Assembly: GCF_947039875.1 (NCBI RefSeq)
Contig: NZ_CAMRAN010000015.1
Location: 1 to 64,000, forward strand
From: an uncultured Photobacterium sp.
Lineage (GTDB): Bacteria; Pseudomonadota; Gammaproteobacteria; Enterobacterales; Vibrionaceae
Direction: 5' to 3'
DNA: 64,000 nucleotides
A program made the translations under genes and the position numbers. Numbering within the stretch: the stretch's first letter is position 1; each line of letters begins with the position of its first letter. Of the stretch, positions 1 to 8,735 are shown piece after piece. Below the pieces are notes generated by a model, which was not told the DNA's origin, made no database searches, and saw only the letters and a list, made by a program, of their open reading frames with translations.

Positions 1-53
1 AACCGAGGTACACGGATTTGCAATCCGCTGCATAGCCACTCTGCCAACGCGCC
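1..53 (-). tRNA. tRNA-Cys (GCA), truncated at the window edge
   Basis: Read on the minus strand, the gene begins GGCGCGTTGGCAGAG (acceptor strand and D arm) and contains an anticodon stem-loop with TTGCAAA, giving anticodon GCA for cysteine. The T arm and 3' acceptor strand lie to the left of base 1, so the gene is incomplete only because of the window boundary. Neighbouring tRNAs, if there is a cluster, would lie outside the window. Confidence 0.9.
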
Positions 54-213
54 ATATTCCCTAACCGATGAAACGTTGTTGTTTCGCGGTATGGGGTGCA
101 TTCTACGGATTACTGTAGATGAGTCAACAGCATTTTTTAATTTTGCGTTTGTTTGATTATTTTACATACAAAACAAGCTATTCAGATCATATGATGCGCG
201 ATTATTTATCCAT

Positions 214-1137
214 CTACATAATGTCACGCATTAAATTAGAAGGAATAATCGCATCTGAACATGTTGTCACTCGATGACTAAGCTTTTGTGCCAACAATAA
301 CGACTGTGAAATGGATTGTTTATTGATTCGAGCAGCAAGATAACCTGCAACAAAGGCATTATCTACTATCTGATCACCATATTGCACCGCCAGCTTGATA
401 CTCGCGACCCGTAGGAGCGTATCAGATCGAATCACTAAACTGCACACCGTACATTCCACTCTATTTGCTTGTTTAAATACAACTTCGCGACAACCCCATT
501 TAATATAACGCTGAGTTAAATAACGTGAGCTTCCCCAAATTCTCATTTCATCATTTAAATCAACAAACGCGATATCAGCATAAGAAAATAGTTTTTCATA
601 CCAATACTGTGCTTGTTTCGTTGACCAAAGATCAGCACGAAAACTGTTATCTAAGTAAACTTTACCGCCTTCTTTCTTATGTATCTCAAGTAAACTTAAT
701 AGCAATGTTTTATCATCATCAGTCAAAGCAGCAATACTACTACCACTGATATAAATCGCTCCATAATCATTATTCGTCAGGGCTCGATTTAATAATGCAG
801 GGCCATAAGTAAAATAATATCGCATCGCATTATCTTTATTCCAATAATGATGATGTTGCAGACCATAGCTATCTGTTTCAGTAAAACATAAATTAGGGAA
901 TTTTGTTGCTAAACATTTTACTAAGCTGGTATCAATATTTTCTCGTTGCCAGCATTGCAGCATGCTCATTGATATTTTTTCAATACCAATACATGTCGCA
1001 TAACTAACACTAATAGCACGCGAACCGCCTAATCGAGCCAAATATAAGGCTCGATTAACCACATTACCACCATATGTTTGATATCGAGGTGAATGGTTAA
1101 GCTCAACTAATGCTTCCCCAAAAAAAACAATCTTCAT
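214..1137 (-). CDS. PfkB-family sugar kinase, KdgK-like, with altered catalytic motif
   Basis: The protein (307 aa) resembles 2-dehydro-3-deoxygluconokinase (KdgK) along its length: an N-terminal GEALVEL segment, a GGNVVNRALYLARLG sugar-binding region, a REN-DTSL segment and the ETDSYG/HYWN region. KdgK phosphorylates 2-keto-3-deoxygluconate in hexuronate breakdown. The start was placed at the ATG at 1137 because GAGGG lies just upstream; a start 12 codons earlier has no such site. The odd feature is the C-terminal signature. KdgK-type enzymes have (A/G)AGD before the -SF/-AF-AGYLA helix, with Asp as catalytic base, but here the aligned residues are IVDN, so the base reads as Asn. No kdu/kdg partner gene is nearby. 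It may be a diverged kinase with another substrate or an inactive paralogue. Confidence 0.8.
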   Translation of the reverse strand: MKIVFFGEALVELNHSPRYQTYGGNVVNRALYLARLGGSRAISVSYATCIGIEKISMSMLQCWQRENIDTSLVKCLATKFPNLCFTETDSYGLQHHHYWNKDNAMRYYFTYGPALLNRALTNNDYGAIYISGSSIAALTDDDKTLLLSLLEIHKKEGGKVYLDNSFRADLWSTKQAQYWYEKLFSYADIAFVDLNDEMRIWGSSRYLTQRYIKWGCREVVFKQANRVECTVCSLVIRSDTLLRVASIKLAVQYGDQIVDNAFVAGYLAARINKQSISQSLLLAQKLSHRVTTCSDAIIPSNLMRDIM

Positions 1138-1597
1138 ATTTTCCCTCGCTAGAGATAGCGATAAATAATACACCGCTTAAAATTGACTCATTAAAAGCGT
1201 AATACATTCTGTTTTATCTCTATCCTTACAATATTCTAGATTTAATCTTATTTTAGCGTTAAGTTTCATTTAAAATGAAAAAATAAAACATACCTATTAA
1301 TTAGTGTTTTTGCGCTATTTCATGCTAAAAAATACAGTCTGTCTTTATGATACAGATCACTCAAAACGATAATATATATTGATGGGTAATATCTAAAAAC
1401 GACTTATATACTGATACGGTCAATATCGACTTAACACTTACATCTGTAATTGTTAATAATGAACTATATATGATTTCCGTACCTGCATAGGTTACAATTT
1501 CACAAGTAATAACGCTTTATGACGATGTAATATCTATCGCCCTCTAATTATTATCTGCGGAGCCTTGCTCCTGTTTTTTATTGATATGGACTGAGAT
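1138..1597. other. Intergenic region between divergent genes
   Basis: This 460-base AT-rich stretch separates the divergently transcribed KdgK-like gene and the nucleotidyltransferase gene, so it must hold both promoters. Apart from a CRP-like palindrome near 1350, I see no RNA gene, repeat or credible small ORF. Confidence 0.6.
1346..1361. promoter_or_regulatory. Candidate CRP binding site
   Basis: TATGA-N6-TCACT matches the CRP consensus TGTGA-N6-TCACA at 8 of 10 specified positions. It lies about 240 bases before the nucleotidyltransferase gene and about 210 bases before the KdgK-like gene. Either could be the target; neither has been tested. Confidence 0.35.
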
Positions 1598-3475
1598 ATG
1601 GAAGCAGAACAAACAGAAATACTTAATTTTATCAGCCAGTACCCACCTTTCGATTTGCTACCAGAAGAACAATTGAATGAAATAGCAATTGAAATTGAAG
1701 TGGCTTATCACCGTGCAGACAGCATGATTTTAAATCTCGGTGATAGTATTAATGATTTATTTCTTATTCGTAGTGGTGCCGTTGAAGTTTATCGCCGTAA
1801 AGGGGAATTATATAACCGTCTAGATGAAGGTGATATTTTTGGGCAAATGGGATTATTAATGAATAATCGCGTAAGAATGCCAGCAAAAGCATTAGAAGAC
1901 ACCCTACTCTATTGCATACCCGGAACTATTTTCACAAAACTCTGTGACGATTATGATAGTTTTGCCGACTTTGTTGAAGTTGATGATGGATCTCGTCTAC
2001 GCCATGCAGTATCACGTCAAAATGATGAAAATGACCTAACCACATCTAAAGTGCGCACCCTACTCACACGTGATCCTGTTATCCTTGATCAAAATGCAAC
2101 CATTCAAGTCGCAGCCCAGACCATGGCTGAAGAAGGGATCTCCGCCTTGCTCATCTGTGATGAAAATATCACTGACGATGATGACGATAATGACTTAATC
2201 GTTGGCATTATTACTGATCGTGATTTGTGTACCCGCGTTTTAGCGCTTGGTGTCTCGACCGCAGAGCCCGTCTCTACTGTAATGTCAGCAGAGCCAATCA
2301 CTCTTGATTATAACGCTTATGTTTTTGAAGCCATGCTAACCATGCTGCGTTCTAACATCCATCACTTACCCGTCATGCGAAATAAACATCCAGTGGGTAT
2401 TATTAGTGTCTCTGACATTGTGCGCTATGAATCACAAAATAGCTTATTACTCGTCAGCAGCATTTATCAGCAACAATCAGTAGAAGAATTAGCGGTTCTC
2501 TCAACTCAAGTTAAAGATTGCTTCGTACGCATGGTTAATGAAGATGCTAACTCTCATATGATTGGTAGCGCGATGGCTGAAATCGGACGCAGCTTTAAAC
2601 AACGTCTACTTGAACTTGCAGAAGAAAAATACGGCCCCCCCCCTGTGCCTTATTGTTTTCTTGCTCTCGGTTCAATGGCACGTGATGAACAACTTATTGT
2701 GACCGATCAAGATAACGCTATCATTCTTGATAACAACTTCAATTATGACAAACATAATGCTTATTTTGAGCAACTATCTAAATTTGTTTGTGATGGATTA
2801 GCTGAATGTGGCTATACCTATTGTACTGGCGATATTATGGCAACCAACCCAGAATGGCGTAAAACGCGTCAACAATGGGAAGATTGTTTCGCTGAATGGA
2901 TTGATAACCCTAAGCCAGTCGCATTACTTAACAGCTCAATCTTTTTTGATCTTGGTGGCGTATGGGGCAAAACTAAATGGGCCAAACAATTAAATGGCTT
3001 CATTGTTCGTCGAGCACGAAATAGCTCTCGCTTCTTGTCCTGTCTTGCACGTAACGCTTTAAACCGCACCCCTCCATTGGGATTTTTTAAAGATTTTGTT
3101 ATGGAAAAAGATGGTCGACATAATAACTCAATCAATCTAAAACGCCGTGGAACGGCACCATTAGCTGATTTAATTCGTGTCCATGCACTTGCGGTCGGTT
3201 CTCGTTCACAAAACTCACTTGAACGTCTTGATGATATTATCGATAGCGGTATTTTACCGCCAGGTCGAGCACAAGACTTACGTGATGCAATGGAATACAT
3301 TTCTTTAGTGCGTATTCGCCACCAAGCATTAGATATTGAAGCAGGTATTGAGCCAGATAACAGCATTGAGCCTGAGAATATGTCTGATTTTGAACGTAGA
3401 AATTTAAAAGACGCATTCCAAATATTGAGTAAAGCGCAAAACTTTGTGAAGTTTCGCTATCAATCAGCCCGATAA
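1598..3475 (+). CDS. cNMP-binding/CBS/DUF294 putative nucleotidyltransferase
   Basis: A 625-residue soluble sensor-type protein. Residues about 15-130 form a cyclic-nucleotide-binding fold (IRSGAVEVYR, GDIFGQMGLLMNN). Residues about 150-280 are a pair of CBS domains (IITDRDLCTRVLA, HHLPVMRNKHPVGIIS). A DUF294/GlnD-like nucleotidyltransferase follows with the GSMARDEQ and TDQDNAII motifs, and then a helical DUF294 C-terminal domain. Known relatives are predicted signal-responsive nucleotidyltransferases whose substrates are mostly unknown. The exonuclease gene starts 15 bases after the stop, so the two are probably cotranscribed. In Vibrio this pair is, as I recall, found near acetate permease and acetyl-CoA synthetase genes; here the next gene is a convergent BCCT transporter. 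Confidence 0.85.
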   Translation: MEAEQTEILNFISQYPPFDLLPEEQLNEIAIEIEVAYHRADSMILNLGDSINDLFLIRSGAVEVYRRKGELYNRLDEGDIFGQMGLLMNNRVRMPAKALEDTLLYCIPGTIFTKLCDDYDSFADFVEVDDGSRLRHAVSRQNDENDLTTSKVRTLLTRDPVILDQNATIQVAAQTMAEEGISALLICDENITDDDDDNDLIVGIITDRDLCTRVLALGVSTAEPVSTVMSAEPITLDYNAYVFEAMLTMLRSNIHHLPVMRNKHPVGIISVSDIVRYESQNSLLLVSSIYQQQSVEELAVLSTQVKDCFVRMVNEDANSHMIGSAMAEIGRSFKQRLLELAEEKYGPPPVPYCFLALGSMARDEQLIVTDQDNAIILDNNFNYDKHNAYFEQLSKFVCDGLAECGYTYCTGDIMATNPEWRKTRQQWEDCFAEWIDNPKPVALLNSSIFFDLGGVWGKTKWAKQLNGFIVRRARNSSRFLSCLARNALNRTPPLGFFKDFVMEKDGRHNNSINLKRRGTAPLADLIRVHALAVGSRSQNSLERLDDIIDSGILPPGRAQDLRDAMEYISLVRIRHQALDIEAGIEPDNSIEPENMSDFERRNLKDAFQILSKAQNFVKFRYQSAR

Positions 3476-3490
3476 TAAAAAGAGCAGTTC

Positions 3491-4240
3491 ATGTTTCATC
3501 ACGGATCAAAACAACCTGCTTCTGCACACTTTACACGTAATATGCCAATACCAGATTGGCATTTACGTTTTAAAACATTAGCGCAAGAAGCACAAGATAG
3601 CCGCATTAAGTCTTATTATGAGACTGGTATTGTCTCTGAAGATACGCCACTGAGTGAGGTTCCTTTTGTTGCTCTCGACTTTGAAACAACAGGACTCAAC
3701 TCAGAAATTGATGACATTGTTAGTATAGGATTAGTCCCTTTTGACTTACACCGTATTTATTGCCGTCAATCGCAACACTGGGTGGTAAAACCTAAGGTAA
3801 AATTAGAAGAAGACTCGGTTGTTATTCATGGTATTACCCACTCTGATGTACAACAAGCACCTGACTTACGCCGTATCCTTGAATCAGTGCTAGACGCTTT
3901 GGCTGGAAAAGTGGTTGTCGTTCATTATAAAAATATCGAACGCCAATTTATGGATCGTGCCTTAAACATTCGTTTAGGCGAAGGGATTCAATTTCCAGTT
4001 GTTGATACTTTAGCTATTGAAGCAACTATTCAGCAACAACAAATTAGTGGTTTGTGGAATAAATTAAAAGGTAAACGCCCAGGTTCAGTACGACTAGGAA
4101 AATGTCGTTCCCGTTATGGCCTTCCAGCCTATCAACCACATCATGCGCTAACAGATTCTTTAGCTACTGCAGAATTACTTCAAGCACAAATCGCTTATCA
4201 CTTTACACCTGAGACACTTATTGGATATCTTTGGGAGTAA
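3491..4240 (+). CDS. DEDDh 3'-5' exonuclease, DnaQ/PolC epsilon-like
   Basis: A 249-residue protein with the DnaQ exonuclease fold. Exo I is ALDFETTGL (Asp and Glu metal ligands), HGITHSDV precedes Exo II, the Exo II region is HYKNIERQFMDRAL, and Exo III is HHALTDSLATAELL with the His and Asp of the DEDDh class. It follows the CBS/nucleotidyltransferase gene by 15 bases and probably shares its transcript. It lacks any polymerase or helicase domain, so it is a stand-alone exonuclease rather than the replicative proofreading subunit. The substrate is unknown. Confidence 0.85.
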   Translation: MFHHGSKQPASAHFTRNMPIPDWHLRFKTLAQEAQDSRIKSYYETGIVSEDTPLSEVPFVALDFETTGLNSEIDDIVSIGLVPFDLHRIYCRQSQHWVVKPKVKLEEDSVVIHGITHSDVQQAPDLRRILESVLDALAGKVVVVHYKNIERQFMDRALNIRLGEGIQFPVVDTLAIEATIQQQQISGLWNKLKGKRPGSVRLGKCRSRYGLPAYQPHHALTDSLATAELLQAQIAYHFTPETLIGYLWE

Positions 4241-4267
4241 ACAGCACCTTCTCTATTCTATTTCCAT

Positions 4268-4312
4268 AAAAAAGCAGCCATTCAGTAAATATTCTGAATA
4301 GCTGCTTTTTTT
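4268..4312. terminator. Bidirectional intrinsic terminator
   Basis: Stem GCAGC-ATTCAG paired with CTGAAT-GCTGC, flanked by A and T runs on both sides. It sits between the convergent exonuclease and BCCT transporter genes and can serve both. Confidence 0.85.
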
Positions 4313-4349
4313 ATAATATTAATTTTATTACAACGAATGGATGAAAAGG

Positions 4350-5921
4350 TTATTTACGCTCAGTCCTAAAGCCCATCAATAAACTGACACACATAAGTAA
4401 TAAAATAAACGTAAACGGTAATGCTGTCGAAATCGTACCGGCTTGTAATGCTTCAATGGCTTGAGTGCCACCGACCCATAATAAAGCAATAGCAATAACA
4501 CCTTCAATGGCTGCCCAGAAAATACGTTGAGCAACAGGGTTATCAACTTTACCACCAGCGGTAATACTATCGATTACCAATGAACCTGAATCTGATGATG
4601 TTACAAAGAACACCAGAATTAGAATCACTGAAATGAACGATAAAATAGTACCAAATGGTAATGCGTCGTACATTTCAAACATCGCTAATGGTACTTGAGT
4701 AATACCTTTAGTACCTAATGTACCAATATGATCCATAATTTGGTGAATAGCTTGGCCACCAAATACTGACATCCAAACAATCGTTACTACTGTTGGAATA
4801 ATCAATACTGCAATTAAAAATTCACGAACAGTACGGCCTTTTGAGATACGCGCAATGAATGAGCCTACAAATGGTGACCATGAAATCCACCAAGCCCAGT
4901 AAACAACCGTCCAAGCATGCATCCATTTTTCATCAGTACGATCATAAGGGTTACTTAGCGGAATAAAGTTTTCAATGTATCCCATTACTGTTTTTGGAAT
5001 CGTATCAATAGAAATAGCAAAACCAACCAGTGCAACAAATATTAATAAGACAACAGCAACCATCATATTAATGTTACTGAGTAATTTAACACCTGAATCG
5101 ATACCTTTCGCTACAGAAAAAATAGCGACACAAGTAACTACAATGATAATGCCAATTTGCAGTTCTAAACCGCCATGAGTACCAAATACATGATTAATAC
5201 CACTTGCCGCTTGTTGTGCGCCTAAGCCTAATGACGTAGCTAAACCAAATAGTGTTGCCAATACAGCAAGAATATCGATGATGTGGCCAGCCCAACCCCA
5301 AGTGCGATCACCAAGAATAGGATAAAACACAGAGCGAATAGAAAGTGGTAGTCCCTTATTGTAAGCAAAATATGCCATTGATAAGGCAACAACACCATAA
5401 ATAGCCCAAGGGTGGAGACCCCAATGGTACATGGTTGCACCCATCGCGACTTTAAATGCTTCAGGTGTTTCAGGGGTAACGTTCAAAGGTGTTGAACCGC
5501 CCCAACCTGTGAAATATGCAGCAGGTTCAGCCACACTCCAAAACATCAAGCCAATACCCATACCTGCAGCAAATAGCATTGATAACCATGATAATGTTGT
5601 ATGCTCAGCTTCAGCATCTTTACCGCCGAGACGGATACGTCCATACGGTGAAACAATTAATGCTAAACAAAAGAAGACAAAGAAATTACCAGCCCAAAGA
5701 AATAAAGAGGCGAATTGGTTAACAATGGCACCTTTTACACTGTCTAATGTTGCTTTTGCGGTGGCTGGATCTGAAATTAAAATCGCAACTAAAAAAATGA
5801 CTATTAATCCAGCGCTCACACCAAAAACGGCGTTATGTACATCGAATCCCCACTTTTGGACATTATCTTGGCCAATCGTGTAATCCGTATTATTTATACT
5901 ATATTTATCGTGTTTACTCAT
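4350..5921 (-). CDS. BCCT-family (betaine/choline/carnitine) transporter
   Basis: A 523-residue integral membrane protein with about 12 predicted membrane segments. The family signature is clear in WTVVYWAWWISWSPFVG followed by FIARISKGRTVREF; another typical segment is VTSSDSGSLVIDSI. BCCT carriers take up compatible solutes such as glycine betaine, choline or carnitine, usually driven by Na+ or H+. The length matches the bacterial family (500-700) and there is no long osmosensory C-terminal tail. An AGGAC site precedes the ATG at 5921. It is monocistronic between a terminator and a long upstream gap. Exact substrate cannot be told from sequence; a salt-tolerance role is likely for a marine bacterium. 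Confidence 0.9.
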   Translation of the reverse strand: MSKHDKYSINNTDYTIGQDNVQKWGFDVHNAVFGVSAGLIVIFLVAILISDPATAKATLDSVKGAIVNQFASLFLWAGNFFVFFCLALIVSPYGRIRLGGKDAEAEHTTLSWLSMLFAAGMGIGLMFWSVAEPAAYFTGWGGSTPLNVTPETPEAFKVAMGATMYHWGLHPWAIYGVVALSMAYFAYNKGLPLSIRSVFYPILGDRTWGWAGHIIDILAVLATLFGLATSLGLGAQQAASGINHVFGTHGGLELQIGIIIVVTCVAIFSVAKGIDSGVKLLSNINMMVAVVLLIFVALVGFAISIDTIPKTVMGYIENFIPLSNPYDRTDEKWMHAWTVVYWAWWISWSPFVGSFIARISKGRTVREFLIAVLIIPTVVTIVWMSVFGGQAIHQIMDHIGTLGTKGITQVPLAMFEMYDALPFGTILSFISVILILVFFVTSSDSGSLVIDSITAGGKVDNPVAQRIFWAAIEGVIAIALLWVGGTQAIEALQAGTISTALPFTFILLLMCVSLLMGFRTERK

Positions 5922-6488
5922 TATTACGTCCTGTTAGATATCGCCCTAATCATAATATTTAGTCATGTAAATAAAAATTAAAGCGCCATTATATAACCAC
6001 TAGTAGACAAGACCTGTCAATAGAGAGACAAAACAACCAAATAGCCTAAACTGGCTGATTTTCAGCCTAAAATAAAGCGATAATATTAGCCATTTTTAGT
6101 CGCAACAATGGTTTTTTCTTTCGTGCTCTAACCATCCATTGTTACAACTTTAGTTCATTTGAAATTTTTAACTACTTTTTATAAGTGATTATAGTAAATT
6201 ACATTAGGTTTTATTATTTTTAATCAATGAATTAGAAATAATATTTACTAAAAGTAAAAGAAACCATTATCAATACAAAGAAACAAAGAATATGGGTGTT
6301 AACTTACTATTTCATAAAAATGAAGAAGCCAATAATAGACTCATCGCTTTTGAAGTAAATAATAAAGCTTATTGATAGAAGAAGATGACCTAAAAACAAC
6401 ATATATTTAATTAGTAAGTTTTCAAAAACCAATCAACACGGGTTGTTTTTTGACCAAAAAAGACATGAATAGCGACGGTTCTTAACGA
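5922..6488. other. Long intergenic region upstream of the BCCT transporter gene
   Basis: This 567-base stretch is very AT-rich. It must contain the promoter of the BCCT gene on the minus strand. Around 6292-6410 there is a short plus-strand reading frame that looks broken, listed separately. Just after it, around 6430-6455, CAAC-ACGG-GTTG followed by a T run could be a weak terminator. I see nothing else. Confidence 0.5.
6292..6410 (+). pseudogene. Short broken ORF, origin unknown
   Basis: An ATG at 6292 opens 27 codons ending at 6375. If one T were restored near 6372, the frame would run on through LIEEDDLKTTYI to a stop at 6410, giving 39 residues with a protein-like, acidic composition. 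This pattern suggests a single-base deletion in a small gene or gene fragment. There is no strong ribosome binding site, and I do not recognise the sequence. Confidence 0.25.
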
Positions 6489-6695
6489 TTAAGCAAACTC
6501 AAGTGAGATAAAAGTACACCCATTTGAACAACCAATACCTGGTTTTTCACTCTGTTCAGGTGTAATAAGTACCAATGGCTGTCTGCATTGTTCACAAGCC
6601 ACAACTTTGCCCTGCATAACTTTTTTTATCACCGCATGTTGGTCACTAAATGACTGTTTAGTTTGTTTATTTAATTGTGAAAAATCTAATTTCAT
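6489..6695 (-). CDS. Small protein with two Cys pairs, possible zinc ribbon
   Basis: A 68-residue protein that I do not recognise by name. It has a CEQC pair near residue 34 and a second CSNGC pair near residue 55, the usual layout of a small zinc-binding ribbon. The N-terminal third is polar and helical, with no signal peptide. The ribosome binding site is modest (AGAGTGA). It lies downstream of the glutaredoxin gene on the same strand but is separated from it by a terminator, so it probably has its own promoter or depends on read-through. Confidence 0.6.
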   Translation of the reverse strand: MKLDFSQLNKQTKQSFSDQHAVIKKVMQGKVVACEQCRQPLVLITPEQSEKPGIGCSNGCTFISLEFA

Positions 6696-6721
6696 CGTCT
6701 ATCACTCTAATATTAACATAT

Positions 6722-6744
6722 AAAAAGGGGAAGCATTCTTCCCC
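6722..6744 (-). terminator. Terminator downstream of the glutaredoxin gene
   Basis: GGGGAAG-N4-CTTCCCC stem followed on the minus strand by TTTTT. It directly follows the glutaredoxin stop codon. Confidence 0.8.
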
Positions 6745-6772
6745 CTCCTTTTATAACTATATGATATTAGCT

Positions 6773-7090
6773 TTATAACTCAAAATCATCAAAGCTAGTC
6801 TTATCTACCTGACGCTCAAGAAAGGCAACCAAATCGTCATGCCCGCCAATGTAGTGACCATCTAAAATAATTTGTGGCACTGTACGTACGCTAACATTCG
6901 CAATATGCTGAATAAAATCCACCATAACGGTTTTTGTTAACTCTTGACCTAATACTAATGTTGAATACTCAGTGCCTTGCTGATCCAATAGTAATTTTGC
7001 TTTTACACAATATGGGCAATTAGGCTGAGTAATGATTACATTTTTGTATTCACTTAATTGTTCAATCGTCAAACCGTGGTCGCTATTCAT
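6773..7090 (-). CDS. Glutaredoxin, GrxA-like (CPYC)
   Basis: A 105-residue thioredoxin-fold protein. The dithiol active site is QPNCPYCVKAK, the cis-proline loop is TVPQIILDG, and the glutathione-binding GGHDDL follows, so all glutaredoxin hallmarks are present. Such proteins reduce disulfides or glutathione mixed disulfides in the cytoplasm, for example in ribonucleotide reductase. The ATG at 7090 was preferred over one 11 codons upstream, which has no ribosome binding site. The GrxA-type assignment rests on short length and the dithiol site; a more specific role is not visible. Confidence 0.85.
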   Translation of the reverse strand: MNSDHGLTIEQLSEYKNVIITQPNCPYCVKAKLLLDQQGTEYSTLVLGQELTKTVMVDFIQHIANVSVRTVPQIILDGHYIGGHDDLVAFLERQVDKTSFDDFEL

Positions 7091-7461
7091 AGACTTATCT
7101 ATCTTCAGTATTAAAAATGGCATTAACGATAAAACAATCTACGTTACGAGTAAAATCTATAAACCGCACAATTCCAAAAACAATCAAAAAAGCACAAATA
7201 TCACTCAAGTATTGCAATTTAATAACACTCAGATAGAAAACTTACAAACAGCATAAGTTTGACAAACAAGTTAACACTTTTTACTTCAGCACATATTGAA
7301 TAATCAGTAAAAATAGATGATATTAATCAGATATAGAAATAAGTTATTGCCTATAAAACATTTTTTATCACTGCTAATATTTTATAAATACACGTTTTCG
7401 TCATTCATTATTTATATACGGACGTATTGATAATTCATAAGATTCAAAAAGGAGAACACTG
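7091..7461. other. Intergenic region between divergent genes
   Basis: A 371-base AT-rich gap between the glutaredoxin and AMMECR1 genes. It must contain two divergent promoters. I see no repeat, RNA gene or convincing ORF. Confidence 0.5.
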
Positions 7462-8082
7462 GTGGATATTTCAGCTGTCACACATCAAACATACAATAAA
7501 GGTGAACTTACGCAGCTATTGGATATTGCCCGTGACGCCATCCGAGGTCATTTTTCAGAAAAAGCAATTTCAACGTCAGCACCTAAACTTGAACACTACA
7601 CACGTAAAATGCTTCAACCTGCGGCATGCTTTGTAACATTAGAAGTCAATGGACAACTACAAGGTTGTATCGGCTCTACGATTGCAACTAAACCCTTAAT
7701 ATTAGAAATACACAATAAAGCCATTGGTAGCGCTTATGAAGATCGTCGTTTTATGCCTCTAGCAGAAGACCAATTTGATGATTTAAGCATTGAGGTAGAA
7801 GTACTATCGCCGTTAGTTATGCAGCCATTCAATACTGAAGCGGAATTAGCTGAGTATTTATCTCATAACAAACAAGGTGTGCTGTTAACGGATAAACATG
7901 TACAAACAGTCGTATTACCCAGTGCTTGGCGTCGAGGGTTATCAACCCCTCAATTTATACAACTACTCAAACAAAAAGCAGGTTGGTCAGCAAATTATTG
8001 GTCTGACACTATGGTGATTAAAACATTTACCACCTGCGCACTGAAAGAAAATTTTAATACTATCCGTGGTAAATATTTTTAA
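7462..8082 (+). CDS. AMMECR1-domain protein (AmmeMemoRadiSam A type)
   Basis: A 206-residue AMMECR1-family protein. The family core is present: a CFVTLEVNGQLQGCIGS strand-turn, the AYEDRRF motif, IEVEVLSP, and the GRG-like segment read here as WRRGLSTP. The start is a GTG at 7462, chosen because a clear GGAG lies seven bases upstream. In many bacteria the domain occurs with a Memo-like protein and a radical SAM enzyme; neither partner is in this window. The biochemical function of the family is unresolved. It is monocistronic, with a terminator shortly after the stop. Confidence 0.85.
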   Translation: MDISAVTHQTYNKGELTQLLDIARDAIRGHFSEKAISTSAPKLEHYTRKMLQPAACFVTLEVNGQLQGCIGSTIATKPLILEIHNKAIGSAYEDRRFMPLAEDQFDDLSIEVEVLSPLVMQPFNTEAELAEYLSHNKQGVLLTDKHVQTVVLPSAWRRGLSTPQFIQLLKQKAGWSANYWSDTMVIKTFTTCALKENFNTIRGKYF

Positions 8083-8108
8083 ATCATCGTTGAAACATCT
8101 TTTGAAAT

Positions 8109-8135
8109 AAAATGACTAAAATACTTAGTCATTTT
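8109..8135 (+). terminator. Terminator downstream of the AMMECR1 gene
   Basis: AAAATGACTAA-N5-TTAGTCATTTT, an 11-base-pair perfect stem ending in T residues. Confidence 0.75.
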
Positions 8136-8238
8136 ATCATTTCCATAACATTCAACACATAAAATATGGCATACTTTACCTAATTCAACGTTACTTAAAA
8201 ATACACTGCGTATTTTAGTACAACATTAATGGGGTTTT

Positions 8239-8694
8239 ATGCGTAAGTTTTTATATCCATTTTTAACCGGCTTTATTCTATTACTAACATTAAGTGGCTG
8301 TAATAGTACTCCCAAAGAAACAGATAATGGCTGGGTTAAATTAGCGACTAAAACTGCTAATTTTCAAACAGATACAGATACTGTCACGATCAATTCGTTA
8401 TTTAATTCTAGCCATTATGATTCTCTAAAATTAACCTGTACTCAAGGTTCGGTACAAATAGATGCGATTAAAGTTAATTATGCTGATGGCCATGTTCAAA
8501 AACTATCAACGTTAGGATTACTAACTAAAAATAGTTCTACACGCGCAATGCCACTTGATCGCGATCAAAATAAAATAAAATCAATTGAATTGACATATAA
8601 CAGTGTCGGTAATGCAACATTAAATTTAGCGGGTGTAACCAAAAAAGCCAAGCTTGAAATTTGGGCAAAAAAATCTGCTGATACCAATAAATAA
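8239..8694 (+). CDS. Small outer-membrane lipoprotein of unknown function
   Basis: A 151-residue protein with a lipoprotein signal: positively charged MRK, a hydrophobic stretch, then the lipobox LSGC at about residue 21. The residues after the Cys are Asn-Ser, not Asp, so sorting to the outer membrane is expected. The mature part is beta-rich and contains a single further Cys. It may be distantly related to the DUF2541 group, but I cannot confirm this. It stands alone between two terminators. Confidence 0.7.
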   Translation: MRKFLYPFLTGFILLLTLSGCNSTPKETDNGWVKLATKTANFQTDTDTVTINSLFNSSHYDSLKLTCTQGSVQIDAIKVNYADGHVQKLSTLGLLTKNSSTRAMPLDRDQNKIKSIELTYNSVGNATLNLAGVTKKAKLEIWAKKSADTNK

Positions 8695-8704
8695 TACAGT
8701 TCTG

Positions 8705-8735
8705 AAGTGGAACAATCGTTATTGTTCCACTTTTA
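8705..8735. terminator. Bidirectional terminator
   Basis: AAGTGGAACAA-N6-TTGTTCCACTT perfect stem with a T-rich flank, between the convergent lipoprotein gene and the phosphohydrolase gene. Confidence 0.8.

Noticed and set aside
2869..3366. 165-codon minus-strand ORF inside the nucleotidyltransferase gene
   Set aside because: Antisense to conserved DUF294 sequence; composition reflects the sense codons only.
5431..5883. 150-codon plus-strand ORF opposite the BCCT gene
   Set aside because: It lies entirely antisense to a clear transporter, has no ribosome binding site and no family resemblance.
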